A stretch of 64,000 bases of DNA from Platycnemis pennipes (Eukaryota; Arthropoda; Insecta; Odonata; Platycnemididae): positions 127,306,133 to 127,370,132 of the forward strand of contig OW121853.1 in NCBI GenBank assembly GCA_933228895.1. The letters are read 5' to 3'. The number at the start of each line of letters is the position of its first letter. Position 1 is the first letter of the stretch. The notes under the pieces were generated by a model. The model had not been told where the DNA came from, searched no databases, and was given only the letters and a program-made list of their open reading frames with translations. The translations under genes and the position numbers were made by a program. Positions 1-12,428 of the stretch are shown here, piece by piece.

Positions 1-644
1 TTTCATGCAAACCATTCTCATTTTCCCCCATCTGCTTATTTATTAATATCAATATTTGTGCTGCTTATGAATGCTAATTGAAACTCTACTCCCCTTTTGA
101 AACCCTTTTAAAAACATAATCTTACATCAGAATAAATTGGAGCGCCTCTTCGCGTGTGCTCTTCTCGCTGGAGCGTGATCTTCGCCAATCGGATGACGTC
201 AGAGATGATCCCCTCATACTCCTCTCTCGCCAATTTCCTCCGAAGAAAGGGAAGTTATCTTCGCCTTGTTTACCCTGGCGACGGTGGCGCCAGTGGCGAG
301 AGAGTGGTTCGGGATATCCGCGGGGCAGGGGGGGCGGGGCCGAAGTAATTTGGAATGCATTGGCTGGGTGGCCGGCCGGCGGAGAACGCCTTTTGATGCT
401 CAGTGGTGCCCCCTCCCTCCGAGTGGCGGCGGCGAAGATGGCGTCGGATGATTTTCCCGGAGATGATGGAATTCGTTAAAGGGCTCCCTTTTCTCGCGTG
501 CCACGTCACGCCAGCGTTCCACGATCCAGCAGATCTGCTTCTAGGCTTCTCGTTCGATGAGAGAACTTGGCTAAAATGCCAGGAAAAGTCTTCTATATAG
601 CAATGCATCCCTGTAATTGAATGTAATTCAATGATCAATTCAAT
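1..644. other. Unassigned flank with a GC-rich island
   Basis: No recognised gene or repeat. AT-rich at the left edge, then visibly GC- and CpG-rich at about 150-560 with short overlapping open frames on both strands. These frames are low-complexity and resemble no protein I know, so I read them as chance openings in GC-rich DNA. One CRE octamer lies at 194-201. The stretch ends where LINE-A copy 1 begins. Confidence 0.5.
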
Positions 645-1167
645 TGAGAACTATACAGTGTGCAGCGTAGAGCAGCTAGGTTCGTTAAAAGGTGTTACGA
701 TAGGTTGAGTAGCGTTTAAGAATTAATAAAATAATTAGGGTGGGAATCATTATCAGAGCGTAGGTTAAAGTGCAGATTAAATCTATTAGAGAAATTTCAA
801 TCGGATAGCTTTACTGAAGGTGTTAGGCATATGTTAAAAACACCAGCGTGTTATGCTAGATTCGACCAGATAAATAAGATTAGAGAGATAGATTGTCGTA
901 CCGATAGATTCAAAATGGCAATGGCATTACTATAAGAAAACAGAATAGGCAGCATTGCAAAGGGATATGTAGGGGAAATATTTTAGAGTATTCTGTAGTG
1001 CATGATACATGTATTAACCCCTCAAATACTATATATACTAACAATCTAGTTGCATGAGACCTTATTGTTGCTTGTTTGCATGTTAGTAAGGCATGCTTGG
1101 TGATCTTCACTCCCTTCCACACACCCTCGTGGTGGCTTGCAGGGTATCGTATAGATGTAGATGTAGT
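645..1167 (+). mobile_element. CR1/L2-like LINE, subfamily A, 5'-truncated copy 1
   Basis: Tail of a non-LTR retrotransposon. The sense translation, interrupted by stops, shows the C-terminal landmarks VQRRAARFVKRCYDRL, LGWESLSERRLK and RFDQINKIREIDCRTDRF, which belong to the end of a CR1/L2/jockey-group reverse-transcriptase polyprotein. About 200 bp of 3' UTR follows, with the conserved 3' stem-loop (about 1108-1147) and a GTAGAT-repeat tail ending near 1167. It lacks the endonuclease and the RT catalytic core, so it is dead. The open frame on the opposite strand here recurs in other copies. Identity as a LINE tail is clear; the exact clade is inferred. Confidence 0.85.
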
Positions 1168-4100
1168 TGTGCGTGAGTACATAAGCTCTATATGAGGTTT
1201 ATAATTAGGAAAATAATGTGATGAAATCCGACCTACTACTGTTCCTTCCTTATACCTTTTGCGATAGAAATTACATCAAAAATTGAGCCGTTGAAAAGTG
1301 TTATATCAGCTGTTTTTATGAAGAATGTGGCCTTGTTGCATGACTCACCACATTGGCAGCCTGTCAAACTGGCATTTTCATTTTTGGTGAAAATTAATAG
1401 TAAAGGTTTTTTGCTTCAAACGGGAAAAGAAACAAAAAAAATTACTCGGAAAAGAAAACATTAGGTTCGGTCGTTTCCCTCTGGATCCTTCAATTTTGAT
1501 ATCTCATTGAGGAAATATAATGAAGTATCTTTGTTGAAAGTTATTTGGTGAATATGATATCTGAAATTAAGTTACCGCTCTCGTGTTGCATGTCATTCAA
1601 TAGCCTAAATGTTTAAGGGGTTTTTTATTTCGATGACTCGGACCTTGTTTCGTGCGTATATCCAGTGAGCGTACGTCGATACCTTCCGGAGTGGCTGCGA
1701 TTACCTCTTTCCTGGTCGATAAGGTTGATAATGCTGAGTTTAGCCTCTGGCATGGGTCAGAGCGTACCATCACTTCTGTAGAAGCTCCGTTTCCCTGATG
1801 AACGGACTCTGCAGACTTTAAAACTAGAAAGACTTAGGTAGGGGGCTCCCCACCAAAGGTGGCCAACCGTCAAATGACAGCTTGTGTTTTTTTTATTTCT
1901 TAGCAGTTGCCCATCAGCTCATATTTCCTGACAATTCGCTCTCCTTTTCCGATTGAAACTTCGTTAATGCTTGAGCATGATTTAAGGCGTGATACTACCC
2001 GTGAATTGAGTGAAAGAGCATCGCCATTTTGAAGGATAATGATTGCTCATATATTGCGATGTTGTGAGAGGGTATGCAATAAACATTTTCGATGATTGTA
2101 CTCCATATTTTAGGAGCAGGACAATATTTATCCATTTGATGATAGTGCAGTATAAACCTTTGTAGCCGTGAAAGGTCATCTGTGAGTACATATTACCCAA
2201 TTACATTCATTGTCTGCGATAATATACTCACGAGATAAAGACAAATAGTCTTCAATTGACGGGTTGCCGCGTCGTGGGAGGAGAAATACGTGGTGGGAGG
2301 AGAACCACGTAAACAACGAGAAAAAGAATATCTACAGTATTTAGTGGAATTAAGGAAAAGGAAAAAGATTACTATAAAATTCAATAAATTTTTATCGTTA
2401 CCGATCACTAAAAACATTCAAATGACTGGTGACCGTCTTTTTTATCAGAATACTTTGTATTTTTATGAAGATACTAACTTTTTAAATTCTCACAGTTTCA
2501 TTTTCCAGCAAAGTAGCAAATTTTAGTGGGTCCCGAGCAAGAAAGTTTCCCCTTAAGACCAATGATATATGAATGCATTCCTCAGTAAGGGACGATATCT
2601 AGATCTGGTTACCAAAGCCTCTGAAACAGTTGCCGTGGGAACATTATTATTTGAATCTAGATTAGGTTTATGGAAAGCTGGGATTTGTAGAGTTGACATT
2701 ATAAATCTCTGGGTTCTGTCAAGTAAATTCACCGACCGCAGCATCCAAACATAAAAAAAGGTCAAATCTGTTGCCTTGTCTGATCGGAGGTCATGGATTC
2801 AAGTATATTACGGCAGCACATGTGCTGCTGAACCCGAACTGAGTGACTTTCTAGGTACCATAAATTTCAGAGGAACCACTGTTGGAACAGCTAAAAGGAC
2901 AGGACTTCGTAAAATGTTGAAGTTCTCACGTCATTGAAGCCTTTGCTAGGCGAGCCCTCGACTACCTTCGGGTTGAGCCTTGGCTCATTGATTTTCAACG
3001 GAATGTATGTAATTGTGCGTTTAGCTCATTGAAAGAATTATTATCAAAGACGGCAGTCAGTCAGTAAAGCATAAACCCCACAATTCACTCGTACTTGTGA
3101 AACATTTCTGGAATGAAGTAACCCAAGGATTCTCCAATAGCCTTGGGTCGGGTGAAACATCAAACTTAGAGGTCAGGTAATCAATGACCGTGGCGGACAA
3201 ATATGAAGCGCCGCGTATCGGGGCAGCAGACAACTTGTTAAAATTGTGGAGGGTTCACATCCCCCTGTCCGGGAGTATGCTACGCAAAATAGTTGATGTA
3301 CGTTAAAATAAGGTGTTCTCTCGTATTTCGAAATAAAGACGTTTTGAAAAGGCATGCTTGGAATGTGACACAAGAGGATTCTGTAGATCTGAGTGGGGAG
3401 GGGAGAGTAATAGCCACAGGATTAGAACGACGCCGTTCATCATTTCCCTTTTGCTTCCATTCTTAGAGCTTCTATCTCGGCCTGAGTTACATTTAACTGT
3501 ACGGCAGGGCTGAAAGCTTTTGATGTTGATGTTACTGTCAAACCGACTGTGGATAATTCCTTTCCTCTTCGGCTAGAGATCCCAAGAGTTTTTATGATGT
3601 ATTGATTTAGCGGCCATGACAAAGAATTAAATCTAAACTAGGCTCATATAACACTTCATTTCTTTTTATTCGCTGAGCGGGGTGCTAGTCGCTTGAATCC
3701 TTTGCCTTAAGGAGTGCAGAATGTGAAATTGCAAACCCATTGATTAAAAGTCGAAATCATCGTGCCTCCCACTTGAAAATTGTCTTTACCAATGTTGCAT
3801 TAGTTTAACTTAAAGTTTTTAACTTATTCCCTTCTTACGTACCAGAAGAAACAGTATAAATCCAACAGGATAGCTACGAAAACCTGTGCTCAGATTACCA
3901 TTGAATAAATAATGCATGCATACGGACATAAGAAACAAAATAAAACAACAAGTTGGTTACATAACAGTTAATAGCATATGTTTATTATATAGCTACTAGT
4001 AAATACGTAATATTTGGACTTCTTGAAAATGAAATTAAATTTAATATCTTACCACATAAAGAGTGTAGTATATTAAAAAACTTTTGGCCCAACTTTTACG

Positions 4101-4429
4101 AAACTTCGCGTTAACAATGTTATTTTCGGCTTGGACAAGGGGTAGCAATTCCCTTTGTGAGCTTCATGAGTAAGTTTTGCTCGCTACTGGAATTACGTTA
4201 CCACTCCGCAGAGTCTCAGCGCTTTATAAACGTACAAGTGCCAAAGTGGGAGCAACCTCAGACTCATGAATAATGTGTAGGAAAGTCCGTCACAACTCTT
4301 TATGACCATGTCTGATTATCCTATTTGCTAAAGTACAGCAGTATGTATGTTCTTTTCCACATTCGACAACTTTCCGTTCGTGTTGCGTCGTATCTTACCA
4401 GGTGGTAACTTCTCCTGGATAGAGAACCT
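1168..4429. other. Unassigned, apparently unique sequence
   Basis: No coding region, RNA gene or repeat recognised. Only short open frames (up to about 78 codons) occur, without known motifs. An imperfect tandem pair of about 18 bp built on GTGGGAGGAGAA lies at 2273-2310. It creates a 7-bp inverted repeat ACGTGGT / ACCACGT (2288-2294 and 2304-2310). The rest is moderately AT-rich single-copy-looking DNA. Confidence 0.45.
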
Positions 4430-4647
4430 CTAACGAGTAGTGTCATCATCATCATCAAGGGTCAACAATCCTAGGATTGGTTTGACGCAGCCGTCCACTC
4501 GAGTCTTCTATCGACCAACCTCTTCATGTTAACGTAGCTCCTCTCTTTCACGTCCTTTACAACCTCTTCTATGTAACTCTTCCGAGACCTGCCTTTTCCA
4601 TGCCAAAAAACTTCAGTACACTTTTCATTCAAGCCATAAAGTACATG
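4430..4647 (-). mobile_element. RTE-like LINE 3' fragment, minus strand
   Basis: On the minus strand this is the 3' end of the RTE-like LINE. It has the ATGATG-type tail (plus-strand catcatcatcatc at about 4444), the CAATCCTAGGATTG palindrome at about 4468-4481, and sequence matching the ends of the copies at 14.1, 14.4 and 27.2 kb. It stops abruptly near 4647, where a plus-strand LINE-A copy starts. Either it is 5'-truncated or the junction is a later insertion breakpoint. Confidence 0.8.
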
Positions 4648-5128
4648 ATGGTGTTACGATAGGTTGATAAGCGTTTCAGAATTAATAAAAGAATTAGGGT
4701 GGGAATCACTATGAGAGCGTAGGTTAAAGCACAGATTAAATCTATTAGAGAAATTTCAATCGGACAGCTTTACTAAAGATGTTAGGCACATATTAAAAAC
4801 ACCAGCGTATTATGCTAGAATCGACCAGATAAATAAGATTAGAGAGATAGATTGTCGTACCGATAGATTCAAATGGCATTTTTCCCCCACACTATAAGAG
4901 GACAGAATAGGCAGCATAGCAAAGGGATAGGTAGGTGAAATATTTTAGAGTAGTCTGCAGTGAATGATGAATGTATTATTCCCTTAAATACTATAGATAC
5001 TAACAATCTAGTAGCATGAGACCCTATAGTTGCTTGTTTGCATGTTAGTAGTGCGTGCTTGGTGATCTTCACCCCCTGCCATACACCCTCGTGGTGGCTT
5101 TCAGGGTATCGTGTAGATGTAGATGAAT
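4648..5128 (+). mobile_element. CR1/L2-like LINE, subfamily A, copy 2
   Basis: Starts inside the coding part (GGTGTTACGATAGGTTGA, encoding the CYDRL segment) and runs through NKIREIDCRTDRF to the 3' stem-loop (about 5070-5108) and the GTAGATGTAGATG tail. The sense frame is broken. The antisense frame over 4869-5135 is open for 88 codons and closely resembles the antisense frames of other A copies. It abuts the RTE fragment on its left. Confidence 0.85.
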
Positions 5129-5138
5129 ACTTCAAAAT

Positions 5139-5205
5139 GAAGAAAGAAGAATAGTGTGGAGGGCTGCGTCAAACCAATCCTAGGATTGTCGGCCGATGGT
5201 GGTGA
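5139..5205 (+). mobile_element. RTE-like LINE 3' terminus (tail only), plus strand
   Basis: About 65 bp corresponding to the last bases of the RTE-like LINE: the AGAAGAATAG.GTGGA end of the frame, GCTGCGTCAAACCAATCC, the CAATCCTAGGATTG palindrome (about 5175-5188), and a short GATGGTGGTGA tail. No coding part is left. It lies just 3' of the LINE-A tail. Confidence 0.75.
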
Positions 5206-5780
5206 GAGATTTTAGTACGCAATCCGTAGGAGCGAGACTGTATTTGAGATTCTGGATATGGTCGTAAGAGTGCGGTGTGGATAGCGTTTGCGGAGGAGTA
5301 GGTTTCCGATGTGGCATTTTTGCGCGAATGTGGGAATCATGCGCCATTGAGCGATGTTCGTTTTTTGCTCGCAGCAAGCGCAACTGTCACCCCTGACCCT
5401 CGCCAGCCACCCCTCTCTCGAATGCAGTGCCTTGGAAATGAACGCCACTTCCCGACACCCTCTTTCCTCCCTCCCCCTCAACTGAGGGGGGATCGCGCCG
5501 TTGCCTTGGAAACGAGGCGTCGCCGGCACCTGCCGGGTGGGGGGACGGGAGGCCGACAGCACCAGTGGCGACAAGGTGGTGCTCGTGCCGACACCAATCG
5601 CGGTGATGCCGCCCTCCGCGACGGAACATGCACCACCATAGGGGAGCACCCCGTTCATCTCCGTGTTTCCGTGGAGACGAGCTGCATTCCACTTGTCGGG
5701 AAAGTGAAGGCTACCTCCTTCGGGATGGAAGCAGACGTGACTGTCAGATGTATCAGATAAGAACAAGACTAAGATATTAG
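5206..5780. other. GC-rich island, no gene recognised
   Basis: CpG-rich stretch with long overlapping open frames on both strands (149 codons plus, 184 codons minus). Both are low-complexity and lack a recognisable domain, and overlapping open frames are expected from the base composition. It could contain a host exon or a CpG-rich regulatory region, but I see no splice-site-supported coding signal. Confidence 0.45.
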
Positions 5781-6437
5781 TGTGCAGCTAGAAAGAAGAG
5801 GCCAAAACCAATGTCAAACTAGGAAAACAAAACCTTGATGAGGTGAAAGAGTTCTGTTACCCAGAAAGCCGAGAAACCAACGACGAAGCGAGAAAGGAAT
5901 AGTTAGTAGAAAAGCCCAGGCAAAGAGGGCATTCTATCAAAAGAAGAATCTACTTACATCTGGAAATACAAGTGGAGAATTAAGGAAACAATTCATCAGG
6001 ACGTACATCTGGAGCATGTTTCTTTACGGCAGTGAGGCATAGACGATGACAGCAGCTGAGAAGTAAAAGCATACGAAATGTGGTGCTACAGACGAATGAT
6101 GAAGATTAAATGGATCGATCTAGTAAGTAACAAGGAAGTCCTGAGAAGAGTAGGAGAAAAGAGAAGCCCGCTGAAAACTCTAAAAAGGAAGAAGGGACAA
6201 CTTAATCGGCCATATCTTGAGACATGATGGCCTGATAAAGACTATCGTCGAGGGAAAAGTGAACGGGAATATTGGAAACGACAGGCCTCGTATGAGATAC
6301 ATGGAACAGGTTATGAAGAATGTAAAAGAGAAGAATTACGTCACAATGAAAATGCTGGCCGACAGAAGAATAGAGTGAAATGCTGCGTCAAACCAATTCT
6401 AGGATTGTTGACCAATGGTGATGATGATGTGACCGTC
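5781..6437 (+). mobile_element. RTE-like LINE, 3' part, plus strand
   Basis: Frame-shifted translation shows the C-terminal part of an RTE-type endonuclease-reverse-transcriptase polyprotein. The order is a FCY..SRETNDEARKE segment, a SGNTSGELRKQFI-like segment, TYIWSMFLYGSEA, MKIKWID, the KRRKGQLNRPYLETWW region (GHILRHDGL in better copies), and LADRRIE. The 3' terminus with its near-perfect palindrome (TTCTAGGATTG) and GATGATGATG tail follows at about 6390-6437. Multiple stops make it non-functional. It is one of the longest copies of this family here. Confidence 0.85.
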
Positions 6438-6780
6438 TGACTTTGCGCGTGAAGTCCCTAGCAGCAACGAATTCCGTCCGAGAGAGCGCCGCTGTCCCGA
6501 GCCGGTGAAGTATCCTACCTCGACCGGCAAAAGCGGCGATAGCCGGGCGGCGAAACGTAGGTGGGGAATTCCGCGATTGGTAAAGTATCCGATATCGCAA
6601 TCCGCGTGGCATCGTACGCAATCGAGTAATGTTGCGGACAGAAACATCACGTGCTCTGCCATGTGGTCTGCGCATGAGCATCACAAATCACGGGCACTCT
6701 CTCAATGCGTATGCTAGATTAGAACACGGATGGTAAGATAAACGGCGCACATTTTACACCATGTTGATGCATCATATGAT
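6438..6780. other. GC-rich island, no gene recognised
   Basis: CpG-rich stretch immediately 3' of the RTE tail. Short open frames on both strands (70 to 98 codons) partly run into the RTE tail. No domain, RNA gene or repeat recognised. Confidence 0.4.
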
Positions 6781-7312
6781 GTTTGTTTCTGTTCAATAAT
6801 TTTTCCTTAATTCCCTTTTAACTATTTTTTTCTTTCCTTTTTTTCTCCCTACATTTTGTAATTTTTCTTTTCTTGAATTTTATATTTTGTGTACTAATTT
6901 TCCTATGTATGTACATATTTGAGCTATTATTAAACACTAGCATTAATATCAGTAGGATTTTGCAGGTTTTTCACACCCCCCTTCTTGTGTCGGTGTTTTC
7001 GGTCAGTGGGTTTTTGCGTAAAGGATGTAATCGTAATAATCCCCACGTTTTTCCCACATTGTAAATTCTTTCACGCACCATTTGATATTTAATATTGATA
7101 TATTGTGTATATATATTTATCTTGTATTAATTTATCATTCTTTAATTCCTATAAGTGTATTCTTTACTGATTTTTTTAACCTCAGATTGTAATTGTTTTA
7201 GGTATTGACCACTATTTCTTTTATATATTTATTTTGACGAGGGGTTAGATGGCAGAAGGGACAGTTTTGTCTCAATCTCGCCCCAATAAAGACCTTTTAT
7301 TATTAAAATTAT
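6781..7312 (+). mobile_element. Possible 3' UTR of another LINE
   Basis: A pyrimidine- and T-rich stretch ends in GACGAGGGGTTAGATGGCAG (from about 7237), CTCGCCCCAATAAAGACC and a TTATTATTAAAATTATTA tail at about 7298-7315. A GGTTAGATGG block, an AATAAA signal and an ATT-type tail resemble 3' ends of jockey/I-group LINEs. No coding remnant is visible, so the call rests on the tail only. A host gene 3' UTR is the alternative. Confidence 0.35.
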
Positions 7313-9945
7313 TATCTCCATATCACATATGGACATTCGGTCGTGTCTTTTATTGCATTCGACGCATCGCTTCTCTCCATCCTCGGAAAGTGCGAACGCA
7401 GTGAAGAGGGCCCTCGCGAAGGGGGTCGGGCTTCTTCCCCAGGGCCTCTCGAGTGAACCTCTTGAGTCTCTCCGGTGCCCCACCCACCTTCCCAGGGTAC
7501 TATCTCAAAGGAGCGTCACATGAACTACTCAGGGTTTTATTCTGTGGTGGCTTCAAAATTATTTCATACTCCTCTAATGGTTACAATGATTACAAATTCA
7601 TCAGCTTACCGCGATCCAAATAAAAACTACAATGATTGCAATATGAAATATTACCGTCGTTTTTGACTTCAGAGGTAACTGGTTTCAAATCACATGGGCT
7701 CCTTAGGGAAAAATATTAAGGAGCGTACAATAGTCATGCACTTGATGAAGCCGGGTTGGTGTCGAGTGTGGTGTAGCTCGTCTCCACGGAGACAAAGGGA
7801 CAATATAAATGGAGATAAATGAATGGGAGTACAAACGAAGACAGTATGTAATTAGGTAGATATTATAATATATTTAAATGAATTAATTTTCATCATTTGA
7901 TAATTATCGGTATGGAATGGGCAATCTCAATTTTAGAAGTCAATTTACGCTGAATTTTAGTTGGCATAACAGCGTTGCATTACTACCAAAGAGTCATGAA
8001 TTGCAACCAGTTATACATTAAAATCACTTGATGTAAAAGTGACTACTTCCATTTGCATTATGATAAACATGGTTTTTCCCAATGGGTTATATAATGTTAA
8101 CTTTTTCTCTGCCCTTTAGGAATTGAAGGTTGCGTTTTTTTGAGCAAATATTTTGTGCTAGCCCAGCCAACTACTTTATCCTATTCAGTTCACATTTGTT
8201 CCCTGTGGACGACTGTCAGAATACAGTAGTGCCTTAAAAGTCTAGGTGGGTCAGTACATAAGCAAGGTACCGATATATTGCTATGTGTATTTTCGCTGGC
8301 CTTGGTTGGCTGGTGAAGCACCCACGGTTAAGACAGGTGTCGATAAACGACTTCGGAGCGATGAGGTCTCAAATCCGTCTGCTCAGCGGAAAAAGGAAGC
8401 TCGTCGTTAGCGAAAAGGTTCACAGACGGAATGCCTAGCCTGAGAGAGGCGTGCTTCTTTCATTCCAAAATCCCTTTGCAGCCATTCCGCTCGAGAGAGT
8501 GGCGCCTACGCTCTCATTGGCGCCGCACTTTGCACCCGCCCCCTTCCCGGCTCGCTTCACATCTCACCTCTTCCCTCTTTCGCCTCTATCTTGTTATTTC
8601 AAGACGACTCAATCGTTTTCCTTATTTCTCCGCCTTTTTCCCTCCCCTCCCTACACCATTTGCTCCATTCGAGGAGGAAGAGAGCGATCCTTGTCCCGTC
8701 CTCCCCCACTCAACAAAGGCGAGGCCGTCTCCAATGGGCGAGTGGCCGGCCCATCGCATCGGATGACCCTTAACCCTCGCTCTGGATGTCGGGAAGCTCC
8801 AAACGAAGGAGACGTGAGAGCCGTCTCCAACAATACCGCATATTTGAGGGAGGAAATGAAGCTTTTAATAATTACTCATCTTCCTCAGCCAGCTGTCGCT
8901 TTCCCTTCGTCTCCGAGACATGTTTGTATTTCCCTCCAGAGTCCTCTTTTCCGCACAGTTCGTTTCTCATTGACGAATTTTAATATTTAATGCCCTTTTA
9001 ATTCCCTTTCATAAGACGTAACGAGATAATTAAGCTGCGGAACTTCATTTTATGCTCATTATGTTTGACAATCATTTTTATAAGTTTTAACTTTCTCACA
9101 GATATAGTCGAACGTAAAAAATCTGCTTTCTTTTCTTGTATATGAAAGCATCTGGGTACATTTGGTGCAAATGGATAACTAAGTATAGAAGGACTAGATA
9201 CGGTCCCACGAGTAAATTAAATCACTCGCCTAGATTTTGATAACTACGATTTTTGCCAGGGTCAACGTTTATTTGTTATTGAGTCGTGATGCATGTTTTT
9301 TTTCCAACTAACATTTCAACATCACGGTCGTAAGAGCATGAAGCGAGTTCGCTCTCGGGGTACCTCCACTCTATGAGCGTCAAGGCTGGAGTACAGAGCC
9401 TTTGGCGAGAGCAGTTTTGCTACCCCTCCCTCTCCCCCACCTCCCAACTCACCCCCCTACGGGTGCCAATGCTGACATTTATTCGTGGAACCCTGAAGTT
9501 CTGTGCGCAGTTCTCTGAGAGAAATCCAAATCCGGTATTCTCCCAACCCATTCCCAAAATTCCTAATTCTTCCCATTTGCCCACCAACCATTAATTGTCT
9601 CTCTCCTCCAGTCAGAGGGACATTGTGGGCGTATTGCAGAGCACCTCTAACTATGATTATGGTTTTCAGGCCAGAGTTACACTCTGGGCTGATGGAAATC
9701 CTAGACATAGTGTTGTTCTTTTGGACCTGAGAATAATTACTGTGTGCATTTACAATATGACTCCGGTTTTTAAATATTTTTCGGAATCCTTTAAACCATC
9801 GTTTTAACCCACTTTGCATATTTGAAGCTACTCTATCAAATAACTAGAAACAAAAGTTTCATATCTTAACAAAGCTGCTTAAACAAAGAGAAAACATACC
9901 TCAGGAACCATTGTAGTGTCTCAACTAATATCTATTCACATCTTT
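7313..9945. other. Unassigned, with GC-rich islands
   Basis: No recognised gene or repeat. Visibly GC-richer blocks lie at about 7340-7500, 8430-8880 and 9360-9620, separated by AT-rich DNA. Open frames of 60-179 codons in the islands overlap on several frames and carry no motif. No SINE or LINE end was found. Confidence 0.4.
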
Positions 9946-10545
9946 CTTTCTACATCTACACGATACCTGCAAGCCACCGCGAGGGTGTGTGGCAGGGGAT
10001 GAAGATCACCAAGCATGCACTACTAACATGCAAACAAGCAACTATAGGCTCTCATGCAACTAGATTGTTAGTATCTATAATATTTAAGGGGTTAATAAAT
10101 GCATCATGCACTACAGACTACTCTAAAATATTTCACCTACCTATCCCTTTGCTATGCTGCCTATTCTGTTCTCTTATAGTACGGGAGAAAAATGCCATTT
10201 TGAATCTATCAGTACGACAATCTATCTCTCTAGTCTTATTTATCTGGTGATTTATAGCATAATACGCTGGTATTTTTAATATGTGCCTAACATCTTCAGT
10301 AAAGCTATCTGATTGAAATTTCTCTCATAGATTTAATCTGTGCTTTAACCTACGCTCTGATAATGATTCCCTCCTCAATTCTTTTATTAATTCTGAAACG
10401 CTACTCAACCTATCGTAACACCTTTTAACGAACCTAGCTGCTCTACGCTGCACAGTCTAGTTCGCTGATCAAACCTAATTCATTAGGATCCCATACACTG
10501 GCTGCATACTCGAGGTGGGACCTAACTAGTGAAAATTTCTTTGAA
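9946..10545 (-). mobile_element. CR1/L2-like LINE, subfamily A, copy 3
   Basis: Read on the minus strand from about 10545. It begins upstream of most A copies, with a segment matching the LEYAASVWDP region and its WDPNELG-like continuation (plus-strand GGATCCCATACACTGGCTGC at about 10488). It continues through the RRAARFVKRCYDRL, LGWESLSE and CRTDRFKMAFF-type blocks to the 3' stem-loop and an ACATCTACACGAT tail near 9952. Frameshifted and stopped. The plus-strand frame at 9987-10250 is the recurrent antisense frame. Confidence 0.85.
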
Positions 10546-12428
10546 CACTTCTCCTATGAGATCTTGAATCCAATTCTCCAATGAGATAAAGGCATATTTG
10601 TTGATTCTGGCGATGAAATATTCTGCTCATGAAAAAACATCAGGATAAAGAGAGTGCCAAATTTTTCGGAGCTCTCTATGTGAATAGACCCTTATGGAGC
10701 GTGATTTATAGTCTTCTGGAAAAAAAGGTGAAGGCCTGCTTTCGTGATCCACGTTTTCTCTGAGCTAACACTTTTTCCATCTCGCTTCCAGCGTTTTTGC
10801 ACCCACTGAGCCGTCCTTGTTAGGGAACGCTCCGTCTTGCCAAATTAAAACGCTCAAGTTCTTAATCAGTGGATAAGATTTGAGCAAGGGAGAGGAGGGG
10901 TGAGTGGCCGCTCCGGGCACTCTTTTTTCTGGAGAGAGCCATCGGCGTTCGTTCTAAGTTAGATCGACAACGTCGTCAGAGTTATCCTCGAATGTTTTCA
11001 GCCTAACATCTTTGTGTCTGCATTTGGTTCAATTCCTTATCCTCTAACGCACTTTTGCAACGGTTTCCCTGTGATGGCTGTTAATTCCGACTGAAGAAGC
11101 TGCCTGCTAGTGAAAGCGTACATTTTTTTTCCTGACCGAATCACTTGATAATGTTTGGCAGGACACGCAACGCAGTACCGTGAATGTATCATTGCGGTGA
11201 AGCATCCGTTTCATGGGCAGGGAGCATTTCGGCGTGGAACCAAAGTTCCGAATCTCACGAGTGCTTTGTTAATTCTGTCCGAAACGGAGCAGCTGTAACG
11301 CCGCTTGGGTCGGTGCGAACAGGAGAGCATCTCGGCCGTGAACGATTAATTTTCGCTCTTCGCCCGCGGCTCAGTCGGATCACTCGCAGGCCCCAGAGCT
11401 TCACGTGTGTTGGGCAAACGCAGTCCGAGTGACCCTGTGGATGCATTGCAGATATCAGTGCCCCGACGTCACGGCTGGCTTCACGACTCGTTTGGAGTCC
11501 GTGATTTCCACGGCCGTGGGCGCGGACATTTCAATAGGACACCAGAGGTACATCGAGCGAAGGGACGGATTTGCACAAAGCCATCCATAAAATTGCAACC
11601 CGATTCGCTGATTCTCGCATTGTTGTGATGGAGCAAGTTAGGAAACTTATCAATGAGAATGCGTGGATTCAAAAAGAAGCGATGATCGTGAAAATGAAAA
11701 TTAGTCATTTTGTGATCGGTAATGTATGGTATGAATTTCATGTGGCTTGAAATCAGCAGGTTTGCTAATTCTTTAAGATTTATCTAAATCTGTATAAGGA
11801 AACGATTTAATACATTTTTGAAGGGAACAATCTTCTGGTTCGTGCTGCAATACGAAATGTAATTAGTTGCTTAGTGAAATTGCATATATTTCACATGGGT
11901 GTCCCCATACGCCTTCATAAATGTCACTATTTGTTTTGAACTTGACGGATGACTTACTGTTCACTAATATCTCTCCTATTGAAGTGTTTCAATAATCGAC
12001 TCTAAAATTTTCCGCGAGAGTATGAAATTATATACCGCAAAATATAATAAATTCAAATTCAAAGGCAAACAAATTTGATTCAATACGAATCGAATTTGTT
12101 TGCCTCCCTGCTCGAGAATTATTATTGTAACCTAGGTGAAATGAATTCCTTAAATTTGAAACTCTATACTTATATGGGTATCATCATTTTGTTCTGATAA
12201 CTTTAATTTCTATCGTAGTTTATTGTATTTGACACTTTGTACAATGCATTATAAGTTTTGCACATTGCACCTTATCATTTAAATCCTAAATGGTTAAAAT
12301 TTGGTGTAGTAAATTACAGTCTCAGATGTTGTTCGATTAACATTCGATGTGCTTGAGTACTTGATTGTATCCTGATATGCTGTGGTGCCTTTTTACTATC
12401 TTCTTTGTACTCTCTCATTTGCGCATTG
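10546..12428. other. Unassigned, with a GC-rich island
   Basis: No recognised gene. A CpG-rich block at about 11180-11600 carries overlapping short frames (61-86 codons) with no motif. At 11090-11120 there is CTGAAGAAGC...GAAAGCGT, reminiscent of Penelope-type hairpin motifs but with a poor stem. The remainder is AT-rich. Confidence 0.4.

Noticed and set aside
5212..5766. 184-codon minus and 149-codon plus open frames
   Set aside because: Overlap each other in a CpG-rich block; neither has a recognisable domain or start context.
9987..10250. MWQGMKITKHAL-type frames as a multi-copy host gene family
   Set aside because: They lie exactly antisense to the C-terminus and 3' stem-loop of LINE-A copies. 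I reported the conservation as a finding but do not call a gene.
11090..11120. CTGAAGAAGC...GAAAGCGT as a hammerhead-like motif
   Set aside because: Only a three-base stem can form and no neighbouring tail or duplication is visible.
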